Assembly: GCA_963677415.2 (NCBI GenBank) | Contig: CAXXFJ010000048.1 | Location: forward strand, 1-64,000 | Reading direction: 5' to 3' | Length of the DNA stretch: 64,000 nt | Origin: JAQUTK01 sp963677415 | GTDB lineage: Bacteria > Bacteroidota > Bacteroidia > Bacteroidales > JAQUTK01 | Part shown: piece by piece, positions 52,728 through 61,979 of the stretch | Position numbering within the stretch: position 1 is the stretch's first letter | Layout: each line of letters starts with the position of its first letter | Notes under the pieces: model-generated | What the model was told of the DNA's origin: nothing | Seen by the model: the letters and a program-made list of their open reading frames with translations, nothing else | Database searches by the model: none | Made by a program: the position numbers and the translations under genes

Positions 52728-53966
52728 TTATTTCTTCAGACCTGTTTTATAGCCGATGAATGCATAATAAACAATGAATAAGTACATCGGGAAGCAGATC
52801 CAGTATGCTTTTTGGATATCACCAAACATTTCTTTGCATGCACCGAAGAGTAATGGGATCAAGGCGCCACCCACAATAGCCATAGTCAGCAATGCCCCTC
52901 CTTTCTTTGTATAATTACCAAGATGTTGCATTGCAAGTGCCCAAATTGGCCCCCAAAGCAGCGAGTTGCCTAGTCCCATTAAAGCCACCATGTATATTGC
53001 ATAGCTTGGAGGTACCAACACAGCACCCAAAGAAGCTACAACTCCGATACTGGCACATGCTTTCAAGGCTGTGTTTTGTGAGAATACTTTAGGGATGGCT
53101 ACTGCTCCGATAATATATCCTGCCCACATACAGAGTACTGTGAATGTACCATAATTAGCAGTATTAGCAAACCATTCAAATCCGAAAGTTTGAAGAAGTC
53201 CGTCTTTTTGCAGACTGATAGCAAAGTCAACTGGAGTTGCAAGAGCAATTGTTTCAACACCAACATAGAAGAACAAAGCAATCAAACCAAGTATAAGGTG
53301 TGGATATTGTAAAAGGGAGCCTTCGACTATCTTGCTATCTTTGCTGTCGCTTTCTCCTTCAGCTTTTACTTCAGGAAGTGGTGAGAAATAAGAGAAGATT
53401 CCTAACGCAATGAATAAACAAACAATAATGTAGAAAGGAATATTAATATCACCCAAGTTCACTTCTGCGCCTGCAGCCGTATTAATAAAAATGGCCAGAA
53501 ACATAGGAGCGATTGCCCAGCCTCCTTTATTCAAAATACCCATGATAGCCATACGTTGAGTAGCACTTTCAATTGGTCCGCAAATGGTAATATAAGGATT
53601 TACAGAAGCTTGCAGGAAAGCATTTCCTGTTCCGCTGATGAAAGAACCTAATAAGAAGAGTGGAAAGCTACCAATTTTAGCAGCCGGAATAAACAGATAG
53701 AGACCTACAGCGAAAAACAGGAAAGAGAGAGCCATTGTTTTCTTATAACCGATCTTCTTGATGCAAGCTCCTGCAGGAATTCCAAAAACGATGAATGGAA
53801 GGAAAGTTGCTGTCAATAATAGATACGATTCCGTATCAGAAATACTTAATGGAGCTTTCAGGTATGGGATTAATAAGGAATTTATTCCGAGAGCAAAACC
53901 AATTGCAAGGAATAAAATGCCGACGATTGATATCGCGACCAGATTTGTTTTTCCAGTGTTACTCAT
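52728..53966 (-). CDS. Sugar MFS transporter (FucP/GluP-like)
   Basis: 412 residues, about 12 membrane helices. LVAISIVGILFLAIGFALGINSLLIPYLK at the start and ASVNPYITICGP after helix 4 are marks of the fucose/glucose/galactose:H+ symporter group. LLLATFLPFIVFGIPAGACIKKIGYKK is the first-half loop. Substrate is a hexose by family, identity unknown. The gene has its own -7 element (54051-54058) and ends 10 bases from the IS right end; no terminator of its own remains visible. Confidence 0.9.
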   Translation of the reverse strand: MSNTGKTNLVAISIVGILFLAIGFALGINSLLIPYLKAPLSISDTESYLLLTATFLPFIVFGIPAGACIKKIGYKKTMALSFLFFAVGLYLFIPAAKIGSFPLFLLGSFISGTGNAFLQASVNPYITICGPIESATQRMAIMGILNKGGWAIAPMFLAIFINTAAGAEVNLGDINIPFYIIVCLFIALGIFSYFSPLPEVKAEGESDSKDSKIVEGSLLQYPHLILGLIALFFYVGVETIALATPVDFAISLQKDGLLQTFGFEWFANTANYGTFTVLCMWAGYIIGAVAIPKVFSQNTALKACASIGVVASLGAVLVPPSYAIYMVALMGLGNSLLWGPIWALAMQHLGNYTKKGGALLTMAIVGGALIPLLFGACKEMFGDIQKAYWICFPMYLFIVYYAFIGYKTGLKK

Positions 53967-54050
53967 TTTGTAAAGTTTTTTAGATGTAAAAGATGTATTA
54001 GTAATTTATGTTTGCGTTTCATGATAGCATAAGTACCTATATGCATGTTG

Positions 54051-54058
54051 CAAAAGTA
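54051..54058 (-). promoter_or_regulatory. Bacteroides-type -7 element, MFS gene
   Basis: TACTTTTG on the minus strand, about 85 bases before the ATG. Confidence 0.5.
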
Positions 54059-54140
54059 AGGAAAAAAGAAAGAAAGTAAAAGAAAGGGAATTGTTTTTTC
54101 AAAGACTGTTTTTCTGGTTGTTCCAGAAAGAAAAAAACAG

Positions 54141-54176
54141 AAAGGCCTCGTCAATAAGTACAAAGACGAGGCTTTT
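54141..54176 (-). terminator. Terminator after metK
   Basis: AAAGGCCTCGTC / GACGAGGCTTTT stem with a 12-base loop, 10 bases past the metK stop; a T-rich run follows on the minus strand. Confidence 0.92.
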
Positions 54177-54186
54177 CTATATTGTA

Positions 54187-55482
54187 TTATTTTAGGTCGA
54201 ACACTTTCTTTACTTTATCTACATAGTCAAGTTTTTCCCATGTAAAGAGCTCGACTTCTTTAACAATAGGATTAGCGAGATATCTGGATGTAAACGTTTT
54301 TGTGACAATCACGGGGGTTCGTCCCATATGACCGTAAGCAGCAGTCTCAGAATAAATGGGGTTACGCAACTTCAAACGTTCTTCGATTGCTTTTGGACGC
54401 ATATCAAAAAGGTCTTCAACTTTACGGGCGATCTCACCATCTGAAATTTTAAGTTTGCCCTTGCCGTAAGTATTTACGAAAATATTCATAGGTTTTGCAA
54501 CACCAATTGCATAAGCCACTTGAACAAGAATTTCATCAGAAACACCTGCTGCAACAAGGTTCTTTGCAATATGACGGGCAGCATATGCAGCTGAACGGTC
54601 TACTTTAGAAGGGTCTTTTCCAGAGAAAGCTCCTCCTCCGTGAGCACCTTTTCCTCCATATGTATCTACAATAATTTTACGACCGGTAAGACCTGTATCT
54701 CCATGAGGTCCACCGATTACAAATTTTCCGGTAGGATTGACTAAATATTTTACATCACCATTGAACAAACCTCGTTCACGTTTGGATAGCCTTCCTTTAA
54801 CACGGGGCATGAGGATGTTGATAACATCATCTTTGATCTTTTCAACCATTTGTTCATCAGCTAACTGTTGGGAATCTGTAGAATCATCAATAGGAAGATA
54901 GAACTCATCGTGTTGGGTTGAAACAACAATAGTATCAATACGGATAGGACGGTCATTATCATCATATTCAATGGTTACCTGAGATTTTGCATCCGGACGA
55001 AGGTATTTCATTTTCTTTCCTTCACGACGAACTGAAGCTAGTTCTCTCAATATCAGATGTGCAAGATCAAGAGCAATCGGCATGTAGTTCTCGGTTTCTT
55101 TGGTAGCGTAGCCAAACATCATTCCTTGGTCACCTGCGCCTTGATTCATAGCATCTTCGCGTTCTACTCCCCGATTTATATCTCCGGATTGTTCGTGAAT
55201 AGCAGAGAATACACCACATGAGTTGCCATCAAACATATATTCGCTTTTGGTGTAACCAATTTTATTGATAACACCTCTTGCTACATCTTGTAAATCCACA
55301 TAGGCTTTGGATTTTACTTCTCCGGCCAAAATAACCTGTCCGGTGGTTACTAATGTTTCGCAAGCTACTTTTGAGTCTGGGTCAAATGCCAGAAACTCAT
55401 CAAGCAAAGCATCCGATATTTGATCGGCTACTTTATCGGGGTGTCCTTCAGACACCGATTCAGAAGTGAAATAATAACTCAT
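54187..55482 (-). CDS. metK: S-adenosylmethionine synthetase
   Basis: 431 residues. Makes SAM from methionine and ATP. FTSESVSEGHPDKVADQISDA (methionine/ATP site), GAGDQGMMFGYA, GGPHGDTGLTGRKIIVDTYGG and GGGAFSGKDPSKVDRSAAY are intact. It carries extra loops (for example around GVEREDAMNQ and the LPIDDSTDSQQ region), giving a longer protein than the E. coli 384 residues. Preceded by a SAM-II-type riboswitch and a TAACTTTG promoter element, so expression should fall as SAM rises. Confidence 0.97.
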   Translation of the reverse strand: MSYYFTSESVSEGHPDKVADQISDALLDEFLAFDPDSKVACETLVTTGQVILAGEVKSKAYVDLQDVARGVINKIGYTKSEYMFDGNSCGVFSAIHEQSGDINRGVEREDAMNQGAGDQGMMFGYATKETENYMPIALDLAHLILRELASVRREGKKMKYLRPDAKSQVTIEYDDNDRPIRIDTIVVSTQHDEFYLPIDDSTDSQQLADEQMVEKIKDDVINILMPRVKGRLSKRERGLFNGDVKYLVNPTGKFVIGGPHGDTGLTGRKIIVDTYGGKGAHGGGAFSGKDPSKVDRSAAYAARHIAKNLVAAGVSDEILVQVAYAIGVAKPMNIFVNTYGKGKLKISDGEIARKVEDLFDMRPKAIEERLKLRNPIYSETAAYGHMGRTPVIVTKTFTSRYLANPIVKEVELFTWEKLDYVDKVKKVFDLK

Positions 55483-55562
55483 AACGATATAATATATAAA
55501 AGTTTATAGTTAGGAGCTGAAGAGGAAGGATGGTTGCAGCAATGTGCTTACACAGAAGTGTA

Positions 55563-55609
55563 GTTTTTAGCATTTTTTACTGTGGTTGCAAGCAATCAAA
55601 TCTTTCCAC
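55563..55609 (-). promoter_or_regulatory. SAM-II-type riboswitch upstream of metK
   Basis: On the minus strand the RNA reads GUGGAAAGAUUUGAUUGC, then UUGCAACCAC, then a U/A-rich stretch with AAUGCUAAAAA. This follows the SAM-II layout: P1 (here GUGG/CCAC) enclosing a GAUUU loop and UUGCAA, then the A-rich 3' strand ending GCUAAAAA that forms the pseudoknot. The gene downstream is metK, a classic target. It ends about 80 bases before the ATG, farther than in alpha-proteobacterial examples. Assigned by eye; no covariance model was run. Confidence 0.72.
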
Positions 55610-55620
55610 TTTAGCGGTTG

Positions 55621-55628
55621 CAAAGTTA
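55621..55628 (-). promoter_or_regulatory. Bacteroides-type -7 element, metK
   Basis: TAACTTTG on the minus strand, exact consensus. The riboswitch begins 12 bases downstream, about where transcription should start. Confidence 0.7.
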
Positions 55629-55738
55629 CGTATTATTTTTACAAACGAATAACTCGTAAGAATATTTTCTGTATTTTCTTAGATATTTTGGTGTTAATGA
55701 ACCTAGTCAAGGATCAAATTGGCTGTGCTATCGCATTC

Positions 55739-56935
55739 TCACTTGGGACTCATAAGTCTTTCAGCCATCGCTTTCGCCAAAGCTTCACATGCTATGTAGC
55801 CTTCAGCTTTCAATCCCATCTTGTTTTCAATTGGCGTGCCGATGACTTCCCATTTGATTCTTTCTGCGAATGAGGCAAGTTGTTTGCTAGCACCATTTGC
55901 CCAGGAAAATGAACCGAAATATGAGAAATACCTATTCTTGATTTCTCTATTCTCAATCTTCTTCAAAACGGACTCAATTTCTGGATAAAGTCCTGAGTTA
56001 TATGTTGGGCTGCCAATTATTACACCTTTGTAGCGGAATATGTCTTCTAGAATATAGGAACTGTTTGAGGAGGTCACATTATGCACAGCTATGTTTCTGA
56101 TACCGCATGCTGATAATTCTGTAGCAATTGCTTCTGCCATTTTTGCAGTGTTTCCATACATACTACCATAAATGATCACGACTCCATCTTCTGCCTCGTA
56201 TTTGCTGAGTTTGTCGTATATTGATATTACTTTATCTATCTCTTTTTGCCAAACAGGACCGTGAGTAGAACAAATAGTTTTGATTTCGAGACTGGAAAGT
56301 TTCTTTAATGCTTTCTGTACCGGTGAACCATATTTTCCAACAATATTGGAGTAATATCTGATCATCTCCGAAAAATACAGAGAGGCATCAATATCCTTAT
56401 CAAGGATACCTCCGTTCAGAGCCTTGTAACAACCAAACGCGTCTCCTGCAAAAAGGGTATAATTAGTCGAGTCATAGGTCATCATAGTTTCTGGCCAATG
56501 TATCATCGGGGTGAGAAAAAAATGGAGGTCATGTTTGCCAAGACTTAATTTATCCTCGTCTTTTACTACATAGATATGATCTTGGATCTCATAAAATCCT
56601 TTAGTCATATCGAAAGTTTTACTATTTCCTACCAACATAACATTTGGGTATACGCGTATTAAGTCTTTCAATGAACCTGAATGATCCGGCTCCATGTGAT
56701 TGATAATTAGATAGTCAAGAGAACGCCCCTCTAATACTGTATTGATTTTCTGAAGGAATTCTTCAGAATAGCATGAGTCAACAGTGTCGATTAATGCTGT
56801 TTTTTCATCGACAATCAAATAGGAATTGTATGAAATGCCATAAGGAAGAGGCCACATATTCTCAAACAGAACTTTATTTCTGTCATTTACTCCAACATAA
56901 TAGAGAGAATCGGCCAGTTTTACTTTTTTGAACAT
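55739..56935 (-). CDS. A-type flavodiiron protein (FprA family)
   Basis: 398 residues. N-terminal beta-lactamase-fold diiron domain: HMEPDHSG (HxExDH), MIHWPETMMTY, FAGDAFG and STHGPVW supply metal ligands. The C-terminal flavodoxin domain (from about residue 250) has YGSMYGNTAKMAEAIA for FMN and SPTYNSGLYP, YFGSFSWANGA. Reduces O2 or NO to water or N2O in anaerobes. Its start overlaps the folK end by 16 bases. Last gene of a long minus-strand operon. Confidence 0.94.
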   Translation of the reverse strand: MFKKVKLADSLYYVGVNDRNKVLFENMWPLPYGISYNSYLIVDEKTALIDTVDSCYSEEFLQKINTVLEGRSLDYLIINHMEPDHSGSLKDLIRVYPNVMLVGNSKTFDMTKGFYEIQDHIYVVKDEDKLSLGKHDLHFFLTPMIHWPETMMTYDSTNYTLFAGDAFGCYKALNGGILDKDIDASLYFSEMIRYYSNIVGKYGSPVQKALKKLSSLEIKTICSTHGPVWQKEIDKVISIYDKLSKYEAEDGVVIIYGSMYGNTAKMAEAIATELSACGIRNIAVHNVTSSNSSYILEDIFRYKGVIIGSPTYNSGLYPEIESVLKKIENREIKNRYFSYFGSFSWANGASKQLASFAERIKWEVIGTPIENKMGLKAEGYIACEALAKAMAERLMSPK

Positions 56936-57399
56936 AGTAAGTCATCTTTTAAAATGGATATTTTTTTGTGGAAAACAGGGTGTTCCCAGTCCGGGGCGAT
57001 TTCTGACATTGGTTCTAAAACGAATAAACGTGTATGAAGAAGAGGGTGGGGGATCGTCAATTCGGGAGTATTAATTTCCATACAATCATAAAAGAGTATA
57101 TCTAAATCGATTACTCTATCCTCATAGGCGGAAACATCCGAAGACTTAAAGGTTCTTCCCATTAAACGTTCAATTTTTTTGTTTTCCAATAGCAACTTCT
57201 CAGGTAGAAGTGATGTGTTCACTTCTAGAACCATATTCAGGAATTGATTATCAGATGAAAATCCCCAAGGAGTAGTCTCATATATTGAAGAGCAAGAGAT
57301 GATAACTCCTACCTGTTTTTGGATATATATGAGAGCTTGATTCAGATTTTCATTCTTTCTCCCAAGGTTACTTCCCAGCCCGAGAAACACAGTTGCCAT
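56920..57399 (-). CDS. folK: 2-amino-4-hydroxy-6-hydroxymethyldihydropteridine pyrophosphokinase
   Basis: 159 residues. Transfers pyrophosphate from ATP to the pterin in folate synthesis. FLGLGSNLGRK.ENL, ETTPWG, FLNMVLEV, and EDRVIDLDILFYD with the Mg-binding Asp pair, then IPHPLLHTRLFVLEPM are all diagnostic. 2 bases after queA. Confidence 0.95.
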   Translation of the reverse strand: MATVFLGLGSNLGRKNENLNQALIYIQKQVGVIISCSSIYETTPWGFSSDNQFLNMVLEVNTSLLPEKLLLENKKIERLMGRTFKSSDVSAYEDRVIDLDILFYDCMEINTPELTIPHPLLHTRLFVLEPMSEIAPDWEHPVFHKKISILKDDLLCSKK

Positions 57400-57401
57400 T
57401 G

Positions 57402-58454
57402 TCAGATAATCAACATGGCATCGCCGTAGGTGCCGAATCGATAATTTTCTTTTAATGCGATATCATAAGACTTCATTATCAAATCATAACCACCAAATGC
57501 GGCTGTCATCATAAGAAGTGTTGAATAAGGCGCATGGAAGTTGGATATCATTGCATCTGCAATTCCAAAATCGTACGGAGGAAAGATAAACTTATTAGTC
57601 CATCCTTCAAAAGGTTTTATTTTTCCATCTGTACTGACACATGTTTCCAATGTCCTCATTACAGAAGTTCCAACAGCAATTACCTTATGTCCATGCTCTT
57701 TTGCTTTATTGACAATGTGTGTAGCGTCTTCTGTTACGATTAGCTGTTCTGAATCCATTTTGTGTTTTGTAAGATCCTCAACATCTATATCCCTGAAGTT
57801 TCCAAGTCCTGAGTGAAGCGTTATATATGAGAAATCAAGCCCTTTAATTTCCATTCTTTTAAGAAGTTCACGACTGAAGTGTAAACCTGCAGCAGGAGCA
57901 ACTACGGCTCCCTCGTTTTTTGCAAAGATTGTTTGAAATCTTTCTTCGTCTTCTGGCTCAACAACACGAGAGATGCTTCTTGGTAGAGGAGTTTCTCCTA
58001 AGGCATATAATGCTTTCTTGAATTCTCCATGCGAACCATCGTAAAGGAAGCGAAGGGTACGACCTCGTGAGGTTGTGTTGTCAATTACTTCCGCAACTAA
58101 TGATTCATCATCACCAAAATATAGCTTGTTGCCAATACGGATCTTTCTAGCCGGATCAACCAATACATCCCAAAGATGCATTTCCGGATTAAGCTCGCGC
58201 AACAGGAAAACTTCAATTTTTGCACCTGTTTTTTCCTTATTCCCGTATAAGCGAGCAGGGAAAACTTTCGTGTCATTAAAGACAAAGCAATCTCCTTCAT
58301 CGAAATAATCCAGTATCTCTTTGAAATATTGCTTGTGCTCTATTTCACCGGTTTTCCGGTTGACAATCATTAATCTTGCCTCGTCCCTGTTAGCTGTTGG
58401 ATACAATGCTACCCGGTCTTCAGGCAGTTTGAATTTGAAATTGGATAGTTTCAT
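57402..58454 (-). CDS. queA: S-adenosylmethionine:tRNA ribosyltransferase-isomerase
   Basis: 350 residues. Adds the epoxycyclopentane unit from SAM to 7-aminomethyl-deazaguanine in tRNA (queuosine). FKLPEDRVALYPTANRDEARLM, VFNDTKVFPARLYG, LPRSI, PAAGLHFSRELL, ITLHSGLG.F and NFHAPYSTLLMMTAAFGG are family blocks. 2 bases after truB. It consumes SAM, but no regulatory link to the metK switch is visible. Confidence 0.96.
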   Translation of the reverse strand: MKLSNFKFKLPEDRVALYPTANRDEARLMIVNRKTGEIEHKQYFKEILDYFDEGDCFVFNDTKVFPARLYGNKEKTGAKIEVFLLRELNPEMHLWDVLVDPARKIRIGNKLYFGDDESLVAEVIDNTTSRGRTLRFLYDGSHGEFKKALYALGETPLPRSISRVVEPEDEERFQTIFAKNEGAVVAPAAGLHFSRELLKRMEIKGLDFSYITLHSGLGNFRDIDVEDLTKHKMDSEQLIVTEDATHIVNKAKEHGHKVIAVGTSVMRTLETCVSTDGKIKPFEGWTNKFIFPPYDFGIADAMISNFHAPYSTLLMMTAAFGGYDLIMKSYDIALKENYRFGTYGDAMLII

Positions 58455-58456
58455 GA

Positions 58457-59161
58457 TTACTCACTTTCTTTTTTAAATTCTGTTTTTTCTAATTCTTCTT
58501 CGAACTCTTCAAGGCTTAAGCATCTCTCTAGCCCTACTTCTCCTATGCGTGTCCGAACTAATCCTACTAAGTGTCCACCGCAGTTTAGTGCTTCTCCAAT
58601 ATCTCGTGCAAGAGCACGAATATAAGTTCCTTTGCTGCATGTGATCCGGAGCTTAATCTCAGGAATGTTACATTCTTGCATTTCAATTTCATCGATGACA
58701 AGAACTTTAGGTTTTAATATAACTTTTTGCCCCTTTCTCGCGAGTTTGTAAGCTCTTTTACCATCAACCTTGCAGGCTGAGTATGCAGGAGGAATCTGTT
58801 CAATGCGTCCTACAAAACAGCAAATCTTATCTCTAATTAGTTCCTCCGTAAGATGAGAAGTATCATATACATTATCAATCGCTGTTTCCAAATCAAAGGA
58901 AGGGGTTGTAGCTCCTAGTAGGATAGTTGCTAAGTACTCTTTCGTCTGGTATTGGAAGGTGTCAATAAGTTTTGTAGCCTTTCCTGTACATAAGATCATG
59001 ACTCCGGATGCCAAGGGGTCTAACGTTCCCGCATGTCCAACTTTGAGCTTTTTTACTCCAAGTTTGTGTGAAAGTTTATATCGTACCTTATTTACAAGAT
59101 AAAATGATGTTATTCCAAATGGCTTGTTAAAATATAAAGTTTCTCCTTCAATATAATCCAT
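58457..59161 (-). CDS. truB: tRNA pseudouridine-55 synthase
   Basis: 234 residues. NKPFGITSFYLVNKVR at the start; the catalytic Asp lies in KVGHAGTLDPLASGVMILCTGKATK; QIPPAYSACKVDGKRAYKLAR and CSKGTYIRALARDIGEAL follow. Full length without an extended PUA domain, normal for Bacteroidota. Follows uppP by 13 bases. Confidence 0.96.
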   Translation of the reverse strand: MDYIEGETLYFNKPFGITSFYLVNKVRYKLSHKLGVKKLKVGHAGTLDPLASGVMILCTGKATKLIDTFQYQTKEYLATILLGATTPSFDLETAIDNVYDTSHLTEELIRDKICCFVGRIEQIPPAYSACKVDGKRAYKLARKGQKVILKPKVLVIDEIEMQECNIPEIKLRITCSKGTYIRALARDIGEALNCGGHLVGLVRTRIGEVGLERCLSLEEFEEELEKTEFKKESE

Positions 59162-59174
59162 TCATTATTTTCTT

Positions 59175-59963
59175 TTAAAGTGAATAGATAATTGTCGCGA
59201 CACCAATAATGGTACAATAGATAGCAAAATAGATCAACTTGCCTTTCTTCACGATGTTAATCATCCATTTGCATGCAATACATCCGGAAACAAATGCTGC
59301 AAAGAAACCAGCAATCAATGAGGCGGTTGGAATTGCTGTTCCCGAAGTAAACTCTCCTTTCATCAGATCTAGCAATACTTCACCAATAATAGGAGCAAGC
59401 ACCATCAGAAATGAAAACTGAGCAACTTTCGCTTTGTTGTTTCCAAGTAAAAGTCCAGTGGCAATTGTTGAACCTGACCGGGATAATCCCGGAATAATAG
59501 CAACTGCTTGAGACAAACCGATGATAAATGCATCTCTAAGAGAAATATGTTCTTTCTGTCTTGGCTTAAAATAATAGGAGAAAGTTAGCAAGCAGCCGGT
59601 TAGAAGTAGCATGCTGCCTACCATCCATAAACTACCGCTAAAGAGAGCTTCAACCTCATCTTTAAAGAAAATACCTGCAATAGCTACTGGAATCATTGAA
59701 ACAACGATGCCCATTGCATATTTAGTTTCCTCATTCCATTCAAATCTGAACAACCCTTTGCATATCCATTCTATTTCCTTCCATAGAATAAAGAGGGTAC
59801 TGAAAACTGTTCCTGCATGTACAGCAATTGCAAAGGTGAGGTTTCCATCTCCTTCTAGTCCGAATAAGGCAGATCCAATTGCAAGATGTCCACTACTACT
59901 AACGGGCAAAAACTCCGTAAAACCTTGGACAAGTCCTAGGACAATAGCTTCCAGTATATTCAT
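59175..59963 (-). CDS. uppP: Undecaprenyl-diphosphatase (BacA/UppP)
   Basis: 262 residues, about eight membrane segments. Recycles the lipid carrier for cell wall synthesis. GLVQGFTEFLPVSSSGHL holds the conserved Glu-rich/PVSSSGH motif, and ATGLLLGN preceded by PGLSRSGST is the second active-site block. Length is typical. Three bases after DUF3098. Confidence 0.96.
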   Translation of the reverse strand: MNILEAIVLGLVQGFTEFLPVSSSGHLAIGSALFGLEGDGNLTFAIAVHAGTVFSTLFILWKEIEWICKGLFRFEWNEETKYAMGIVVSMIPVAIAGIFFKDEVEALFSGSLWMVGSMLLLTGCLLTFSYYFKPRQKEHISLRDAFIIGLSQAVAIIPGLSRSGSTIATGLLLGNNKAKVAQFSFLMVLAPIIGEVLLDLMKGEFTSGTAIPTASLIAGFFAAFVSGCIACKWMINIVKKGKLIYFAIYCTIIGVATIIYSL

Positions 59964-59966
59964 ATT

Positions 59967-60185
59967 TTACTTAGACTTTCTTACTATTCCGTAGATTACA
60001 AAAATAAAGCCGAACAAGCTGACTGTTGGAGCAATTACAATCCTACGTGAACTGAATATATCAGGATTAAAGGCTTGTTCTGTACCACTTCCCATCATTA
60101 AAAGAAATCCAATTACTATAATCAAAAATCCTATTGCAATGAGAATCAGATTTGACTTCTCTAAGGCTAATTCTTTTTTTTCCAT
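59967..60185 (-). CDS. DUF3098 small membrane protein
   Basis: 72 residues. Two membrane helices (LILIAIGFLIIVIGFLLM and VIAPTVSLFGFIFVIYG) joined by the FNPDIFSSRRI turn, the DUF3098 pattern. Conserved between ftsX and uppP in this phylum, suggesting a cell-envelope role; function unknown. Confidence 0.88.
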   Translation of the reverse strand: MEKKELALEKSNLILIAIGFLIIVIGFLLMMGSGTEQAFNPDIFSSRRIVIAPTVSLFGFIFVIYGIVRKSK

Positions 60186-60198
60186 TTTGCTTTATGTG

Positions 60199-61080
60199 TT
60201 ATATGTAGTATAAATTATCATTATTCATATTCAGATACTTATTGACTGAGAAGAATGCTGATGACATCGTAATCAGCAATCCTGCTATAAAGATTACCGC
60301 AAAAACGAATAACAGTGATTCAGTATGTACCAAACTAAAGAAATTAGGTATTTGTCCGGAAACATAGTAAATAGCTCCTAGTAATAAGAAGATTGCGATT
60401 ATTGAAGCAAATACCCCACTCATAATATTTTTTATGATAAAGGGTCTTCTGATAAAGCTTCGATTGGCACCAACAAGCTTCATTGTATGAATGAGAAATC
60501 TGCGCGAGTATATTACCAGTCTGATCGTATTGTTGATTAGTGTATATGAAATTATAGTCAGCAATAAGGCGAGAATGGATAGAATGATTCCAATACGACT
60601 CACGTTCTCGTTTACAGCCTGAATCAAGTCTTTTCGATAGATGACATCTTCAACACCTTTAATTTGTCTGATTCTTTTTTCTATGGAACTGATATTTGCA
60701 TTATTTGCATAATCAGAATGCATCTTAACTTCAATAGAAGCAGAAAGAGGATTATATCCGAGAAATTCATTGGGATCTTCTCCAAGTTCATTGATCATAG
60801 ACTTTAGGGCATCTTCTTTACTTATAAAAATGGCAGCTTTGATTTCCGGCATTGTAATAATTCTTTTTTGTATCCTAATCATCTCGCTTTCTTGCATTTC
60901 ACTGTTGAGAATTATTGAAAACCCTATGTTCTCTTTAATATATACAGAAAGATCTTTTGCTACAAAGAACAACAATGCAACAATGCCTAAAAGAAAAAGC
61001 ACTAAGGAAATACTAATGACTGCTGTTAATTGAGAATTAAACAGTCGTACAGAAATTAAAGATGATTGTTTTTGGGTCAT
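60199..61080 (-). CDS. ftsX: Cell division protein FtsX
   Basis: 293 residues, four membrane helices (about 20-42, 165-185, 215-240, 262-282) with the long extracytoplasmic loop after helix 1, the FtsX layout. IRIQKRIITMPEIKAAIFISKEDAL and EVKMHSDYANN lie in the loop. With FtsE it controls septal wall hydrolases; ftsE is not adjacent here. Its ATG shares one base with the stop of the methyltransferase gene upstream. Confidence 0.92.
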   Translation of the reverse strand: MTQKQSSLISVRLFNSQLTAVISISLVLFLLGIVALLFFVAKDLSVYIKENIGFSIILNSEMQESEMIRIQKRIITMPEIKAAIFISKEDALKSMINELGEDPNEFLGYNPLSASIEVKMHSDYANNANISSIEKRIRQIKGVEDVIYRKDLIQAVNENVSRIGIILSILALLLTIISYTLINNTIRLVIYSRRFLIHTMKLVGANRSFIRRPFIIKNIMSGVFASIIAIFLLLGAIYYVSGQIPNFFSLVHTESLLFVFAVIFIAGLLITMSSAFFSVNKYLNMNNDNLYYI

Positions 61081-61979
61081 TATTCAGATTTCTTTTTCAG
61101 TACATAAATGAGTGAACTTGTATTTTCTGCATTTGTAAGACTTTTCAGCCATCCAAACATACCATGGTAAATAGCGCGAATAAGAGCCATAGGTCTTTTC
61201 GCATATTTCTCACTTAGCAATGCAATATAAAATATGTCGAAAGGCATTCGCACGGTTTGAACGATTTTAAATCCATGTTGTTCTGCAAGATGATTAAAGG
61301 TAGATGGACAGAAATGCCATAAATGACGAGGTAAATCATAAGCAGCCCAAAATTTCTTATAAACTTTGGCATCATAGGAGTCGCTATTTGGCAATGCAAT
61401 TATCAGAGTCCCCTTGTCTTTCAATATCAAGTGTAGCTGTTTCATCGTTTCGTTCAACTGCTCTAAGTGTTCCAATACATGCCATAAAGTAATCACATCT
61501 ATCTCTTTTTCCGGAAATTTCAGAAGTTGATCAGAGTCTTGAACTTCGATTCCCCATGTCGCTTTTACAAACTCGCGAACTTGAGGATTCTTCTCGATTG
61601 CAAGAACCTTCCATCCGTTTTGTTTCATCTTACCTGCAAAATACCCTGTTCCGCATCCAATATCTAACAGTTTGCCCTTATTAGCAGAATAATAGTTTAC
61701 CAAGGATGTTTTTTTATTCAGCATAAGAGAGCGAACCCAATGGTAGATAGAGTTGACTAAACCTTTGCGGGTATTGCTATGTGAGATGTAATCAGGAGAG
61801 TCATAATAAGAAGAGATGCTTTCGTCATCCGGAAAATCTTTTGTAAACTTGAAACCACAAGATTCGCATTGAACAATATCAAAGTCTTCTCCGGAAGAGA
61901 AGAAATCTTTTCCGTGTAAATATGTTCCGATTTTTGAACTATCACATAGAGGGCAATTATTCAGATGTACTACTTTCAT
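61080..61979 (-). CDS. Class I methyltransferase with N-terminal zinc ribbon
   Basis: 299 residues. CPLCDSSKIG at residues 9-18 and CESCGFKF about residues 38-45 form a four-cysteine zinc ribbon. The SAM site KLLDIGCGTGYFAGKM (about 105-120), EKNP and LWHVLEHLEQLNE make a methyltransferase-11-type domain. Such zinc-ribbon methyltransferases are common in Bacteroidota, often with unknown substrate. First gene of the operon ending in the flavodiiron gene; only a weak promoter-like TTCTTTTG is seen at 62026-62033. Confidence 0.85.
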   Translation of the reverse strand: MKVVHLNNCPLCDSSKIGTYLHGKDFFSSGEDFDIVQCESCGFKFTKDFPDDESISSYYDSPDYISHSNTRKGLVNSIYHWVRSLMLNKKTSLVNYYSANKGKLLDIGCGTGYFAGKMKQNGWKVLAIEKNPQVREFVKATWGIEVQDSDQLLKFPEKEIDVITLWHVLEHLEQLNETMKQLHLILKDKGTLIIALPNSDSYDAKVYKKFWAAYDLPRHLWHFCPSTFNHLAEQHGFKIVQTVRMPFDIFYIALLSEKYAKRPMALIRAIYHGMFGWLKSLTNAENTSSLIYVLKKKSE

